Below the pieces are notes generated by a model. That model saw nothing but the letters and a program-made list of their open reading frames with translations. It did not search any database and was not told where the DNA came from. From Candidatus Promineifilum breve (GTDB lineage Bacteria > Chloroflexota > Anaerolineae > Promineifilales > Promineifilaceae), in NCBI RefSeq assembly GCF_900066015.1, contig NZ_LN890655.1, positions 248,001 to 312,000 on the forward strand: a DNA stretch of 64,000 nt. The letters are read 5' to 3'. How positions within the stretch are numbered: the first letter of the stretch is position 1; the number at the start of each line of letters is the position of its first letter. Shown in pieces: positions 21,905-31,224 of the stretch. The position numbers were made by a program, and so were the translations under genes.

Positions 21905-21923
21905 AGTTCCCACTATTTCCCAC
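21899..21923 (-). promoter_or_regulatory. Tandem GTGGG repeats with 10-base period (MraZ-box-like)
   Basis: On the minus strand GTGGG-AAATA-GTGGG-AACTA-AAGGG gives three direct repeats with five-base spacers, the arrangement bound by MraZ upstream of division clusters. No mraZ or division gene is in the window. The third repeat overlaps the hairpin at 21870-21904. Similarity to the MraZ box is from memory of the consensus; function here is unproven. Confidence 0.35.
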
Positions 21924-22039
21924 TGAACCGCGCACTCTAGCGCAAGCCTTTCAAGAGTATAGGGGATTTTGCCGCGCGAATAAACGGCTATAGTGGTCGA
22001 TTCTACGCCTCTTGGATTGTACAGTTTCAACAATCGCCG

Positions 22040-23773
22040 TTAGCCGGCGGGGCTTCGATCGGCATCGGGCCGCAATTGCCACAGTTTCAGGGACAGGTGC
22101 AGGGCCAGGCGCATGTTGGCCTGATCCAGTTGCAGCCCGGTCAGCTCCTGGATGCGCTCCATGCGGTAGAGCAGGGTGTTGCGATGGACGAAGAGGGACT
22201 CGGCCGTCTGGCTGATGTTGCCGTGGTGGTTGAAATAGGCCTCGACCGTCTTGACCAGGCTGCCGCGATTTTGCTGATCGTATTCCACCAACGGCCGCAT
22301 GACCTCGTCGGTGAACTGTCTGACCGAGGCTTGATCTTCCAGATCGTACAACAGGCGATAGATGCCGAGACTTTGGAACTCGACGAACTGGTTGGTCAGC
22401 CGGAGCCGTTCGCCCAGTTGCATGGCCTGCACCGCCTGATCGTAGACGGTGGGCCAGTCGGCCAGGGCGCGCGCCGGGCCGCTGATGCCGCCGATGACCG
22501 TGGCTTCGGGCGACTCGGCCTCGATCTGTTCGCGGATGCGCCGGCCGAGTTGGTGGGCGCTTTCCATGTCTTCCGTGTTTTTCAGGGCCTGGAAGATGAC
22601 CAGATGCTGGTTGCCGAAGATGTGGACGAGCGCCGGGCGGGGATGATTGGACAGCACCCAATGGACCGAGGTCTCCAGCCGCCGCAAACTCGGCGTGTCC
22701 GCCCCGGCCCAATCGATGACCATGACGGCGTGGGGGTCTTTGGTGTCGTGATCCAGCCGTCCCTCCAGCCGTTCGATCTCTTTTCTGGGCAAGGAGCGGG
22801 TCAGCAAGCCCTCCAGGAAATCGCCGCGCAGCGATTTCTTGGCCTCGCTGACGGCTTTGGCTTTGGCCATCTCCAGGGCGCAGGCCGCCGCGCCGTGCTC
22901 CACGGTCAGGCTATCGAACAGATCCAGCTCGTCGGCCGGGCCGATGACCGACAGGTAGCCGCGGGCGCGGTCGCCGGAGATAATCGGGCTGAGCAGGCGG
23001 CCCAGCGGCGGGCTGTTTTCGTCAAGCGAGAGGAGTTGTTGCCAATAACTTTGCCGCGCCCGGGCCGCCGCCTTGCGATTGCGCAAGACGGGCGGCAGCG
23101 CGTCGCGTTGTTCCAGCGCCCTGATGAGCGCCTCCCGGCTGACGGTGGTCGTGCTGGGCCAGCTAATGGCCTGTATCTCCAGTCGCTTGTCCTGCACGGC
23201 GACGATGTTGCCGGTGAGTTTGCTCATCACCTCGGTCATGGCCGTCAGGCCGTGCCCTTCGCGCGACATGGCCGACAGTTGGCGGTAGAGTTGGATGGCC
23301 CGGTCGCTCGTGGCCGTCTGGCGATCCAGCAGCAAGAGCGTCACCGCTTGATGAATCTCGCGCACCGTCGATGAATCTGGCGTCACCAGGACCGTCAGAT
23401 TGAGCGATTCGGCGATCTGGGCCAATTGCTCATTAATTTTGCCGATGGCCAGGATACCGGAAACCGGCAACTCGGCCAAGGTGATCAGCTTTTCGGCGGC
23501 ATGCGCCGGATCGAGCGTTGCGGTCAACTCGGGCGGGATGATCACCAGATCGTTGGGCCGGGTCTGGCTTTCCAGGTCGTTCCAGCCGGTGAGGACGGCG
23601 ACCCAATTGACGTGGCGGCGCGCCTCCAGACCGCCGCCCAGGAGCTGCGTGTCCAGCGGCAAGGCCAGGCGCAACAGATCGCCGATGTTGATTTCGCCGG
23701 GCGAGCCGTCGTTGCGGTTGGCCTTATCGGCGCGGTTTAGGGCCGGGTTGGAATCGGGGGAAAGGGTGACCAT
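22040..23773 (-). CDS. PucR/CdaR-type transcriptional regulator
   Basis: The N-terminal ~130 residues resemble the PucR domain (GDLLRLALPLDTQLLGGGLEARRHVNWVAVL). A central GAF/GGDEF-like region follows. The C-terminal ~60 residues are a PucR helix-turn-helix: TVEAYFNHHGNISQTAESLF then VHRNTLLYRMERIQELTG. Length 577 from the ATG at 23773; a TTG at 23797 would add eight residues and neither start has a clear ribosome site. Such proteins often sense purines or other nitrogen compounds; the ligand is unknown. It directly follows the sensor kinase gene and precedes the ilvB leader. Confidence 0.85.
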   Translation of the reverse strand: MVTLSPDSNPALNRADKANRNDGSPGEINIGDLLRLALPLDTQLLGGGLEARRHVNWVAVLTGWNDLESQTRPNDLVIIPPELTATLDPAHAAEKLITLAELPVSGILAIGKINEQLAQIAESLNLTVLVTPDSSTVREIHQAVTLLLLDRQTATSDRAIQLYRQLSAMSREGHGLTAMTEVMSKLTGNIVAVQDKRLEIQAISWPSTTTVSREALIRALEQRDALPPVLRNRKAAARARQSYWQQLLSLDENSPPLGRLLSPIISGDRARGYLSVIGPADELDLFDSLTVEHGAAACALEMAKAKAVSEAKKSLRGDFLEGLLTRSLPRKEIERLEGRLDHDTKDPHAVMVIDWAGADTPSLRRLETSVHWVLSNHPRPALVHIFGNQHLVIFQALKNTEDMESAHQLGRRIREQIEAESPEATVIGGISGPARALADWPTVYDQAVQAMQLGERLRLTNQFVEFQSLGIYRLLYDLEDQASVRQFTDEVMRPLVEYDQQNRGSLVKTVEAYFNHHGNISQTAESLFVHRNTLLYRMERIQELTGLQLDQANMRLALHLSLKLWQLRPDADRSPAG

Positions 23774-23818
23774 GACGAAATCGGTGTGGTGGGGCAAGAT
23801 GAACGGAACAATCGCCGA

Positions 23819-25984
23819 TCATTTCAAATAGAAACCGGAGGCGCTGCTGTCCGGCCGCTGGATGGGCAGGGTGATGAGAAACGAAGTGCCTTCGCCCACT
23901 TTACTGGCGACCGAGATTTCGCCACTGTGCTGTTCGATAATGCGGTGGCACGTCGCCAGACCCAGCCCGGTCCCCTGGCCCGGCCCCTTGGTGGTATAGA
24001 ATGGCTCGAAGATATGCAGCGTCTCGGCCGAGGTCATCCCTTTGCCGTTGTCGTGGATCACTACCTGGATGGTTTGACCATCCTTGTTGGGGCGGGCGAT
24101 TACCTCCAGTTGCCGGTTGCCGTTGGTGTGTAACAACGCGTCGCGGGCGTTCAACAACAGGTTGAGCCAGACGCTCTTCAGATGTTCCCAACTGGCGACG
24201 ATGTACGGCAGCGCGTCATCGAAATCCTTGGTGACCGTGATTTTGGCCGACTGGAGTTGGTAGTTCACCAGATCGAGCGCTTCCTGAATGGATTCGGTCA
24301 GATCGCCGGTGGTGAAGGAGTATTGTTCCTGGCGGGCAAAATCGAGCAGCCCGCGCACAACCTTGGCCGCGCGTTCGCCGGCGCGCACGATCAAATCGAC
24401 CGACTCGTAATTCTCATCCTCCACGGGCATGACCATCTTCAACATCTGGGCGTTGGCGTTGATGGCCGTCAGGGGGTTGTTGATTTCATGGGCCACGCCG
24501 GCCGCCAGTTGGCCGATGGCCGCCAGCTTGCCCGCCTGCATCAGCGAGTTCTCCAGCCGCCGCTCCTCGGTCTTGTCCTGCCAGACGAGGACGGCGCGGG
24601 CCGAACTGGCTTGCTTGCCGGGGATGGGATAGGCGCTGACTTCCCACTCGCGCGGCAGATGATCCTCCTCGATCCAGCGCACCGGCCAATGTTGTTCGGC
24701 CTTGTCGTTGAGGGTCAGGGCGACGGTGCAATGCTCGCACGGTTGTTGTCGGTTGTAGAAGACGCGAAAGCAGATACGGCCGCTGAGGGATTCGGGCGTG
24801 GCCCCCAATTGGTCGGCCTTGGCCTTGTTGACGACGACCAGTTTCCAATCGTCGCTAATGGTATAGATGGGGTCGGGGATGCCGTCGATGAGGGCTTGCA
24901 GCGTGTTGCGCCCTTCCAATAATTCCTGATGGCGCAGGCGCACCCGCTGGAACAACCAGGCGTTCTCAATCGCTTCGCTGACCGAACTGGCTAAGGATGA
25001 GAACAGATCGATATCGACCTCGGTGAATTCGCCGGTGCGTTTGTTATAGGCCGCCAGGACGCCGACAGGGCGGCCGCGTACCGTGAGGGGCGTCGCCAGC
25101 ATCGAGCGCACCGAGTAGCCGATGGGCGAATCGCGCGTGGGGTCATAGCGCGTATCGGCGGCGACGTGGTTCAGGCAGATGGTCTCCTGCTCGCTCCAGG
25201 CCAGCCCCAGGATGCCCGCGCCCTTGTCGGTGGAGGGGAAGATGTGGGACGGGATGGCCCCCTTGTAGTGGCGCACGTGCTGGCAATGCAGCCGGCCGCC
25301 CTCGACGATGAGGACGGCGGCCATCTCCACTTCCAGCACGGCATCGACGCCGCGAATGGCCGTGGCGTAGACCTGGCTCGTCTCCAGCGTGGCCGCCACC
25401 GCCTGACTGATGCGATTCAATTCGGCCAGTTGGCGGCTCTGTTGGTGCAGTTGTTTCTCGAGTTGTTGGGTGCGCAAGATTGTCTTAACGCGCGCCAGTA
25501 GCTCCTGCATGTAATACGGCTTGGTGATGTAGTCGTCGGCCCCGGCCGAGAGGGCCTGCACTTTTTCGTCGTTGCTGGCGGCGGCGGTCAGCAACACGAC
25601 GCGGGTGTAGCGCAGCTTGGGGTGGCCGCGAATCCAGTCGAGCACGTCCAGCCCGGAGAGGCCGGGCATGCGCATATCGAGCAGGACGAGGTCAACCTCG
25701 AGGGCGGTGCCGATGGTCTTTTCCAGGTAGGCGATGGCCTGCCGGCCGTCCTGGACGATTTCGACGCGATACCCCTCTTTGCGGGTCAGGAACTCCGACA
25801 GCGAGTCAGCGATATCGACCTCGTCATCGACGACGAGGATGCGCGCCGCGGCCGGATTGACGGCGGCGCGGTCGCCGCTGTCGCGGAGGCGGGGGGCCGG
25901 CTCGGCGGCCTTTTTCTCCAGCGCGGCGTGGCCGGAATGCTCCAGAAGTTGCTCCCCGGCCTCGCCGCCGATCGTTCTAGCCAC
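23819..25984 (-). CDS. Hybrid sensor kinase: REC-GAF-PAS-HisKA-HATPase
   Basis: No membrane segment, so cytosolic. Order: receiver domain at about residues 48-170 (ARILVVDDEVDIADSL; phospho-acceptor in LVLLDMRMPG; Lys in YITKPYY), GAF at about 190-340, PAS at about 365-480 (with CEHC), HisKA with VAHEINNPLTAI near 507, and HATPase with NLLLNARDAL, DNGKGM and GTGLGLATCHRI. An N-terminal receiver on a kinase suggests it takes phosphate from another system before signalling. GTG start overlaps the response regulator stop by eight bases, so the two are a coupled pair. Confidence 0.92.
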   Translation of the reverse strand: MARTIGGEAGEQLLEHSGHAALEKKAAEPAPRLRDSGDRAAVNPAAARILVVDDEVDIADSLSEFLTRKEGYRVEIVQDGRQAIAYLEKTIGTALEVDLVLLDMRMPGLSGLDVLDWIRGHPKLRYTRVVLLTAAASNDEKVQALSAGADDYITKPYYMQELLARVKTILRTQQLEKQLHQQSRQLAELNRISQAVAATLETSQVYATAIRGVDAVLEVEMAAVLIVEGGRLHCQHVRHYKGAIPSHIFPSTDKGAGILGLAWSEQETICLNHVAADTRYDPTRDSPIGYSVRSMLATPLTVRGRPVGVLAAYNKRTGEFTEVDIDLFSSLASSVSEAIENAWLFQRVRLRHQELLEGRNTLQALIDGIPDPIYTISDDWKLVVVNKAKADQLGATPESLSGRICFRVFYNRQQPCEHCTVALTLNDKAEQHWPVRWIEEDHLPREWEVSAYPIPGKQASSARAVLVWQDKTEERRLENSLMQAGKLAAIGQLAAGVAHEINNPLTAINANAQMLKMVMPVEDENYESVDLIVRAGERAAKVVRGLLDFARQEQYSFTTGDLTESIQEALDLVNYQLQSAKITVTKDFDDALPYIVASWEHLKSVWLNLLLNARDALLHTNGNRQLEVIARPNKDGQTIQVVIHDNGKGMTSAETLHIFEPFYTTKGPGQGTGLGLATCHRIIEQHSGEISVASKVGEGTSFLITLPIQRPDSSASGFYLK

Positions 25985-26690
25985 GCGTGGCCTCGGAAGA
26001 GAAGGAGTAGCCGTGACCCTGGATCGTCTTGATGTAGATGGGATCGGCGGGCGACGGCTCGATCTTCTCGCGCAGATTCTTGATGTGGGCGCGCACCAGT
26101 TCCGGGCTGCCGGTGTCGCGCGGGTAGTCCCACACGTCCTGCAACAATTGCTGGCTGTTGAACACCTGATCGGCGTGGCTCATCAGATGATAGAGCAAGT
26201 CGAACTGGACGTTGGTCAGCAGGATCGTCTGGTAGGGCGTGTTGACCTTGAAGGTGCGGCAATCGAGGACGACGTTGCCGACCACGACCTCGTTGACCGT
26301 GGTGTCTTCCACCTTCTCCGGCCCGAGGCGACGCAGGATGGCCTTCACCCGCAGTTCCAGCTCCTGCATGTTGAAAGGCTTCACCAAATAGTCGTCGCCG
26401 CCAGCCTTGAATCCCTCGATCTTCTCTTCATCCTTGGCCTTGGCGGTCAGGAAAAGCACCGGCACGTCGAGCAGCAACGGGTCGCCGCGAATCTGGCGGC
26501 AGACCTGGTAGCCGTCGACGCCGGGCATCATAATGTCCAGGATGAACAGGTCCGGCCGGTGGCGGCGGGCCAATTGCAACCCTTCGATGCCGCTGTTGGC
26601 GGTCATCACCTGGTAGTCATACATTTTCAAGGCTCGCTGCAAGGTGCGCGAGACTAAATCGTCGTCGTCGATAACCAGTATCAGGGCCAT
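25977..26690 (-). CDS. OmpR/PhoB-family response regulator
   Basis: The receiver domain has DDDD-type acids (LVIDDDDLVSRT), phospho-acceptor Asp in FILDIMMPGVDG, Thr in FLTAKAKDEE and Lys in DYLVKPFN. The C-terminal winged helix runs from about residue 140 (LLTNVQFDLLYHLMSHA, VRAHIKNLREKIE, IQGHGYSF). Length 237 is normal. It is followed immediately by its probable partner kinase. Regulon unknown; pdhABC lie upstream and pucR and ilvB downstream on the same strand. Confidence 0.94.
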   Translation of the reverse strand: MALILVIDDDDLVSRTLQRALKMYDYQVMTANSGIEGLQLARRHRPDLFILDIMMPGVDGYQVCRQIRGDPLLLDVPVLFLTAKAKDEEKIEGFKAGGDDYLVKPFNMQELELRVKAILRRLGPEKVEDTTVNEVVVGNVVLDCRTFKVNTPYQTILLTNVQFDLLYHLMSHADQVFNSQQLLQDVWDYPRDTGSPELVRAHIKNLREKIEPSPADPIYIKTIQGHGYSFSSEATRG

Positions 26691-26772
26691 AACCTTCTAC
26701 CCCATCCTTAGAATAGTCTCCGCCCACCAGTATAGCGCAAAAGGCCCACCCTGGCAGGCGAAGCTGTTTTCT

Positions 26773-28110
26773 TTACACAAGCAGGCGCAGCGGGTTCTCC
26801 AGCAACGTTTTGAGGCGCTGCATAAACTGGGCGGCCTCGGCCCCGTCGCTCACGCGATGGTCGGCCGAAATCGTGGCCTTCATGCGCGTGCCCACGGCCA
26901 ACTGCCCATCCTTCACGACCGGCACTTCGCGGGCCGAACCGACGGCCAGGATGGCCGCTTCCGGTGGGTTAATGATGGCGATGAAGTGATCGACCTCGTA
27001 GACGCCCAGATTGCTGACGGTGAACGTGCCGCCCTCGACGTCATCCGGCCGCACCTTGCCCTCGCGGGCGCGGGCGATCATCTGGCGGTTGTCGGTGGCG
27101 ACTTTGGAGAGCGTCGAGGTATCGGTATCCTTCTGGACAATGGTCGTCAAGCCGCCCTCGACGGCCACGGCCGAACCGACGTTGATCCGCTTGTGACGGA
27201 TGATCTTGTCCCCGGCAAAGGCGGCGTTGAGATTGGGGAAGTCGCGCACGGCCAGGGCGGCGGCCTTGACGATCATGTCGTTGACGGTCACCTTGGCCTC
27301 GTCGGGCAGGGTGGCGTTCACCTGCTTGCGCAGCGCCAACGCCGGGGCCATGTCGATCTCCGTGGTCACGTAGAAGTGGGGCACGGTCGTCTTGCTCTCC
27401 ACCATGCGCCGGCCGATGGCCGAGCGCAGGCGGGTCAGGGCGACTTCTTCGCTCTCCGCGCCGGCTACGGGGGTCACAGCGGCTGTCGGCGCGGGTTTAG
27501 CGGCCGGTTGCGGCGCGGCCGGTGGCTGGGCGGGCGGCGGCGCGGCGGCGAAGGCTTCGACGTCAGCCTTGGTAACGCGGCCGTCCGGCCCGCTGCCGGT
27601 GACGTGCAACAGATCGATCTTCTTTTCCTCGGCCAGCCGGCGCGCCACGGGCGTGGCCTTCACCCCGCCGGGATATGTTTCATCCGGGGTTGCGGCTTCG
27701 GCCGGGGCCGCGGCTTCGGGCGCGGGCGGCGCATTCTCGGCCGCGGCCAACACCTCTTTCGGCGCGGCGTCACCGGGCTTGGCGATCGCTTCCGGCGCGG
27801 GCGGGGGTGTCGGGGTGGGCGGATAAGAGTCGGCCGCGCCGTTGCCGCCGGTCAGGGCCGAAACGTCCTCGCCCGGCTGGCCGACAATCGCCAGGTTCGC
27901 GCCGATGGGCACCACGTCGCCCGGCCCGTGCAGCAGGTGCAGCAGCGTGCCCGCCACCTGCGCCTCCAGTTCGAGGGTGGCCTTGTCCGATTCGATCTCG
28001 GCCACGACCTCGCCCTTGTTGATTGATTCGCCCACCTTTTTCAGCCAGTTATTCAACACGCCTTCGCGCATGTCGAAGCCCAGCTTGGGCATCACGATGT
28101 ACTCGGCCAT
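26773..28110 (-). CDS. pdhC: Dihydrolipoamide acetyltransferase (pyruvate dehydrogenase E2)
   Basis: The core subunit of a 2-oxo acid dehydrogenase complex. One lipoyl domain (residues 1-75, lipoyl Lys in EIESDKATLELEA), a Pro/Ala-rich linker, a peripheral-subunit-binding domain (TPVARRLAEEKKIDL to VTGSGPDGRVTKADVE), a second linker, and the catalytic domain with active-site ISADHRVSDG near the C terminus (most E2 enzymes have VVDG there). Its start overlaps the pdhB stop by one base. Pyruvate is the most likely substrate; a branched-chain 2-oxo acid complex is the alternative. Confidence 0.9.
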   Translation of the reverse strand: MAEYIVMPKLGFDMREGVLNNWLKKVGESINKGEVVAEIESDKATLELEAQVAGTLLHLLHGPGDVVPIGANLAIVGQPGEDVSALTGGNGAADSYPPTPTPPPAPEAIAKPGDAAPKEVLAAAENAPPAPEAAAPAEAATPDETYPGGVKATPVARRLAEEKKIDLLHVTGSGPDGRVTKADVEAFAAAPPPAQPPAAPQPAAKPAPTAAVTPVAGAESEEVALTRLRSAIGRRMVESKTTVPHFYVTTEIDMAPALALRKQVNATLPDEAKVTVNDMIVKAAALAVRDFPNLNAAFAGDKIIRHKRINVGSAVAVEGGLTTIVQKDTDTSTLSKVATDNRQMIARAREGKVRPDDVEGGTFTVSNLGVYEVDHFIAIINPPEAAILAVGSAREVPVVKDGQLAVGTRMKATISADHRVSDGAEAAQFMQRLKTLLENPLRLLV

Positions 28111-29081
28111 TAGAGTATCTCCTTCACCGCGGCGACGACGCGATCCCGATTGATGAGCGCCGATTGTTCCAGTTCGCGGGAGTAGGGCAGAGGAACTTCG
28201 TATTGCGCCACGCGTTTGATCGGTGCGTCCATATAGTCGAAACCTTCTTCCTGTAGGCGGGCAGCGATTTCTGCGCCGATGCCATAGGAGCGATAGCCCT
28301 CTTCGACGATGACCGCCCGGAACGTTTTGCGGAACGAGGCCAGGATCGGCCCCATATCGAGCGGCCGCAGCGAACGCAGGTCAATCACGTCGGCCTCGAT
28401 ACCCTCAGCCGCCAGTTGCTTGGCCGCTTCCAGGGCCACTTGCAGCCCCTGAGCATAGGCGATGATCGTGACGTCGTCACCTTCCCGTTTCACGTCCGAC
28501 ATGCCGATGGGGACGATGTAATCCCCTTCCGGCACTTCGCCCCGAATCTGGTAGAGGGTATGGTGTTCGATGAAAAAGACCGGATCGTCGGATCGGATGG
28601 CCGCCTTCAGCAGCCCCTTGGCGTCGTAGGGCGTGGCGGGCGACACGACCTTCAGGCCGGGGAAATGGGCGAAGATGACGTCGGGCGTGTGGCTATGGGT
28701 CGCGCCCAATTGCCGGCCGCCGCCGCCCGGGGCGCGATAGACCACCGGGCATTTCATCTGGCCGCCGAACATGTAGTGAACCTTGGCGGCGTGATTGACG
28801 ATTTGATCGAGCGCCAGAAAGGCGAAATTGATGGTCATAAACTCGGCCACCGGCCGCAAGCCGTTCATGGCCGCCCCGGCGGCGGCGCCGGCGATGGCCA
28901 TCTCGGAGATGGGCGTATCGCGGACGCGCTTCTCGCCGAATTCGTCATGGAAGCCGCGCGTCACGGCATAGGTGCCGCCCCACACGCCGACCTCCTGACC
29001 CATGATAAATACATTTTCGTCGCGGTGCATTTCCTCGCGCAGCGCATCGGTGATGGCCTGGCGCATGGTAATTAGTGCCAT
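28110..29081 (-). CDS. pdhB: Pyruvate dehydrogenase E1 beta subunit
   Basis: It completes the ThDP-dependent decarboxylase with PdhA. Signatures: MTINFAFLALDQIVNHAAK, RAPGGGGRQLGATHSHTP and the C-terminal FRAVIVEEGYRSYGIGAEIAA. Length 323 is normal. It lies 42 bases after pdhA and overlaps pdhC. Confidence 0.93.
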   Translation of the reverse strand: MALITMRQAITDALREEMHRDENVFIMGQEVGVWGGTYAVTRGFHDEFGEKRVRDTPISEMAIAGAAAGAAMNGLRPVAEFMTINFAFLALDQIVNHAAKVHYMFGGQMKCPVVYRAPGGGGRQLGATHSHTPDVIFAHFPGLKVVSPATPYDAKGLLKAAIRSDDPVFFIEHHTLYQIRGEVPEGDYIVPIGMSDVKREGDDVTIIAYAQGLQVALEAAKQLAAEGIEADVIDLRSLRPLDMGPILASFRKTFRAVIVEEGYRSYGIGAEIAARLQEEGFDYMDAPIKRVAQYEVPLPYSRELEQSALINRDRVVAAVKEIL

Positions 29082-29123
29082 TCTTGCTCCTGTCTGGTCA
29101 GTATCTTTGGTTCGCCAGGCTGC

Positions 29124-30083
29124 TTAGCCATCGGCGTAGATGTGCTCAAATAGTGTTTCCAGCGCTGGAAAGGGCGATTTCTCGGCGAATTCGACCGCTT
29201 CCTGAATGACCTTATCGACCTCAGCGTCAATCGCTTCCAGATCTTCCTTCTTGGCCGCCTTATGCTCGTAGATGAGGCGCTCCAGGATGCCGATGGGGTC
29301 ATCGCCGCGCCATTTCTCCACTTCGTCCTTGGTGCGGTAGCGCAGGGGGTCGCCCATGCTGTGCCCCTCAAAGCGGTAGGTGATCACTTCCAGGAATTGC
29401 GGCCCCTCGCCGGCGTGGATGGCGTCGATGGCCGTCTTGGTGGCGTTATAGACATCCACGACCTTCATGCCGTCTACCTTCACCGGCTTCATGGCGTAGG
29501 CCAGCGCTTTGGTAGACATATCCGGCGCGGCCGAGGCCCGTTCAATCGACGTGCCCATGCCGTACTTATTATTTTCGACGACGTAGATGATGGGCAGTTT
29601 CCAGACCCCGGCCATGTTGAGCGACTCGTGGAAATAGCCGATGTTGGTGGAGCCGTCGCCCATGTAGCACAGCACGACGGCATCGGTGCCCTTGTATTGC
29701 TCGGCCAGGGCCAGCCCCGTGCCCAGGGGGACGTGACCGCCGACGATCCCATAGCCGCCCCAATAGTTGCGGTTCACGTCGGCCAGATGCATCGAACCAC
29801 CGCGCCCCTTACTGACGCCGGTGGCCTTGCCCAGCAGTTCGGCCATCAGCGCCTGCGGCTCCGAGCCGACGAGGAGGGCGTGAGCGTGGTCGCGGTAGGC
29901 GGTGATGACGTGATCCTGTTCGCGGCGCGCGCCGATGGTACCGACGGCCACTGCCTCCTGACCGATGTAGAGGTGCAGGAAGCCGCCGATCTTGCCCAAT
30001 TGGTAAAGCTCGGCGCACTTTTGCTCGAATCGACGGACTAATACCATCTGCCGGTACCAGTCGAGTAACGTCGCTTTTTCCAT
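29124..30083 (-). CDS. pdhA: Pyruvate dehydrogenase E1 alpha subunit
   Basis: The ThDP-binding subunit. GGSMHLADVNRNYWGGYGIV is the typical pyruvate E1 alpha region, and GDGSTNIGYFHESLNMA to VVENNKYGMGT is the ThDP/Mg motif. The phosphorylation-loop region FEGHSMGDPLRYR is present. Length 319 is normal. AAGGAG precedes the ATG. It heads the pdhA-pdhB-pdhC operon; no E3 gene is present in the window. Confidence 0.94.
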   Translation of the reverse strand: MEKATLLDWYRQMVLVRRFEQKCAELYQLGKIGGFLHLYIGQEAVAVGTIGARREQDHVITAYRDHAHALLVGSEPQALMAELLGKATGVSKGRGGSMHLADVNRNYWGGYGIVGGHVPLGTGLALAEQYKGTDAVVLCYMGDGSTNIGYFHESLNMAGVWKLPIIYVVENNKYGMGTSIERASAAPDMSTKALAYAMKPVKVDGMKVVDVYNATKTAIDAIHAGEGPQFLEVITYRFEGHSMGDPLRYRTKDEVEKWRGDDPIGILERLIYEHKAAKKEDLEAIDAEVDKVIQEAVEFAEKSPFPALETLFEHIYADG

Positions 30084-30197
30084 TCAGTTCTCCTTCAGAG
30101 CGGTGGTAGGCGGCAAGGGCCTGAGTAGCCTGCCGTTGATTGTTGAAAAGTTTAACAAAAATAAAGGCGGTGGGCGACCTCTATTTGGGCTGTTTTG

Positions 30198-31172
30198 TCA
30201 CGCTGTCTCAATGGCGATGGTGATGCCCGTGGCCGATGGTTCCAGTAGCCAGGTGCGGCTGTTCATTCCGGCGGCGGCGAACGCTCTGGTCATGGCCCGC
30301 GCCTCGCTCTGGCCGTTGCCCGTGGCGAACGCCAGCAGGCTCGGCCCGGCGCCACTGAGGGCGACGCCGGCCGCGCCGGCTTCGTAGGCGGCCTGATAGG
30401 CGTCGCGCGCGCCGGGAATGATCGCCAGGCGGTGCGGCTGGTGCAGGCGGTCGGCCATCGCCGTGCGCAGATAGGTGGTATCACCGCTAGTCAGGGCTTC
30501 CAGCAACAAGCCGAAACGGCTGGTATTGAAAATGGATTCGCCGCGCGACAGGCCGGACGGCAGAACCGCCCGCGCCTTGGACGTCGGCAGGTAAAAATCG
30601 GGCAGCACGATGACCACCTTCCACGGCGGCGGGGTCATGCGACGCACGATGAGTTCGGCCGGGCCATAGTCGGCATCGGGCAGGACGCCCAGCACCAGCC
30701 CGCCCAACATCGCCGGGGCGACATTATCGGGGTGGCCTTCCATCGTCACCGCCATCGCCAGTATTTCACTGGGCGAAAGGCCGCCATCGACGAGCGCGTT
30801 GCCGGCAGCCAGCCCAGCGATGATGGCCGACGAACTGCTGCCCAACCCGCTGCCGACGGGGATGCAGTTGGTAATGCTCAGCGCCACGGCCGCCGGCCGA
30901 CGACCCACGGCGGCGAAAACCGCCTCGACGGCGCTAATCATCAGGTTGCGGCGGTTGGCCGGCACTTTGTCGGCGTCGACGCCCGCCACCTGAACCGTGT
31001 AACGTGTCTTGTGGCCGGCCACAGGGAGATCGGGGCCATCGCGCGTCACGACGAATTCGTTGCGCAGATCGAGGGCCAGCCCCAGGCAATCAAAGCCGGG
31101 GCCGAGGTTGGCGCTGGTGGCCGGAACGGTGATGGTGGCGGTGCATGAACGGCCGCCTATTTCCGTAGACAT
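30198..31172 (-). CDS. thrB: Homoserine kinase
   Basis: A GHMP-family kinase that phosphorylates homoserine for threonine synthesis. ITVPATSANLGPGFDCLGLAL opens the protein, and PVGSGLGSSSSAIIAGLAAGNAL is the ATP-binding loop; the C-terminal GAAGVALSGAGPSLLAF is the third GHMP motif. Length 324 fits ThrB. It is separated from pdhA by 114 bases and is divergent from the molybdopterin oxidoreductase. Confidence 0.93.
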   Translation of the reverse strand: MSTEIGGRSCTATITVPATSANLGPGFDCLGLALDLRNEFVVTRDGPDLPVAGHKTRYTVQVAGVDADKVPANRRNLMISAVEAVFAAVGRRPAAVALSITNCIPVGSGLGSSSSAIIAGLAAGNALVDGGLSPSEILAMAVTMEGHPDNVAPAMLGGLVLGVLPDADYGPAELIVRRMTPPPWKVVIVLPDFYLPTSKARAVLPSGLSRGESIFNTSRFGLLLEALTSGDTTYLRTAMADRLHQPHRLAIIPGARDAYQAAYEAGAAGVALSGAGPSLLAFATGNGQSEARAMTRAFAAAGMNSRTWLLEPSATGITIAIETA

Positions 31173-31224
31173 GGGGCGTCATTTTACACTAGAATGGGGT
31201 ATAGCCTAATCGTAATTTCGACCG

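Noticed and set aside
21860-21960. Possible T-box riboswitch before ilvB, suggested by CGTCCCTCGCAAGAGG in the hairpin.
   Set aside because: The conserved T-box core with ACCGCG is absent, the hairpin lies upstream of the likely promoter, and a leader-peptide attenuator explains control better.
21800-22033. 77-codon ORF on the minus strand between pucR and ilvB.
   Set aside because: It spans the hairpin and repeat region, has no ribosome binding site and no recognisable protein features.
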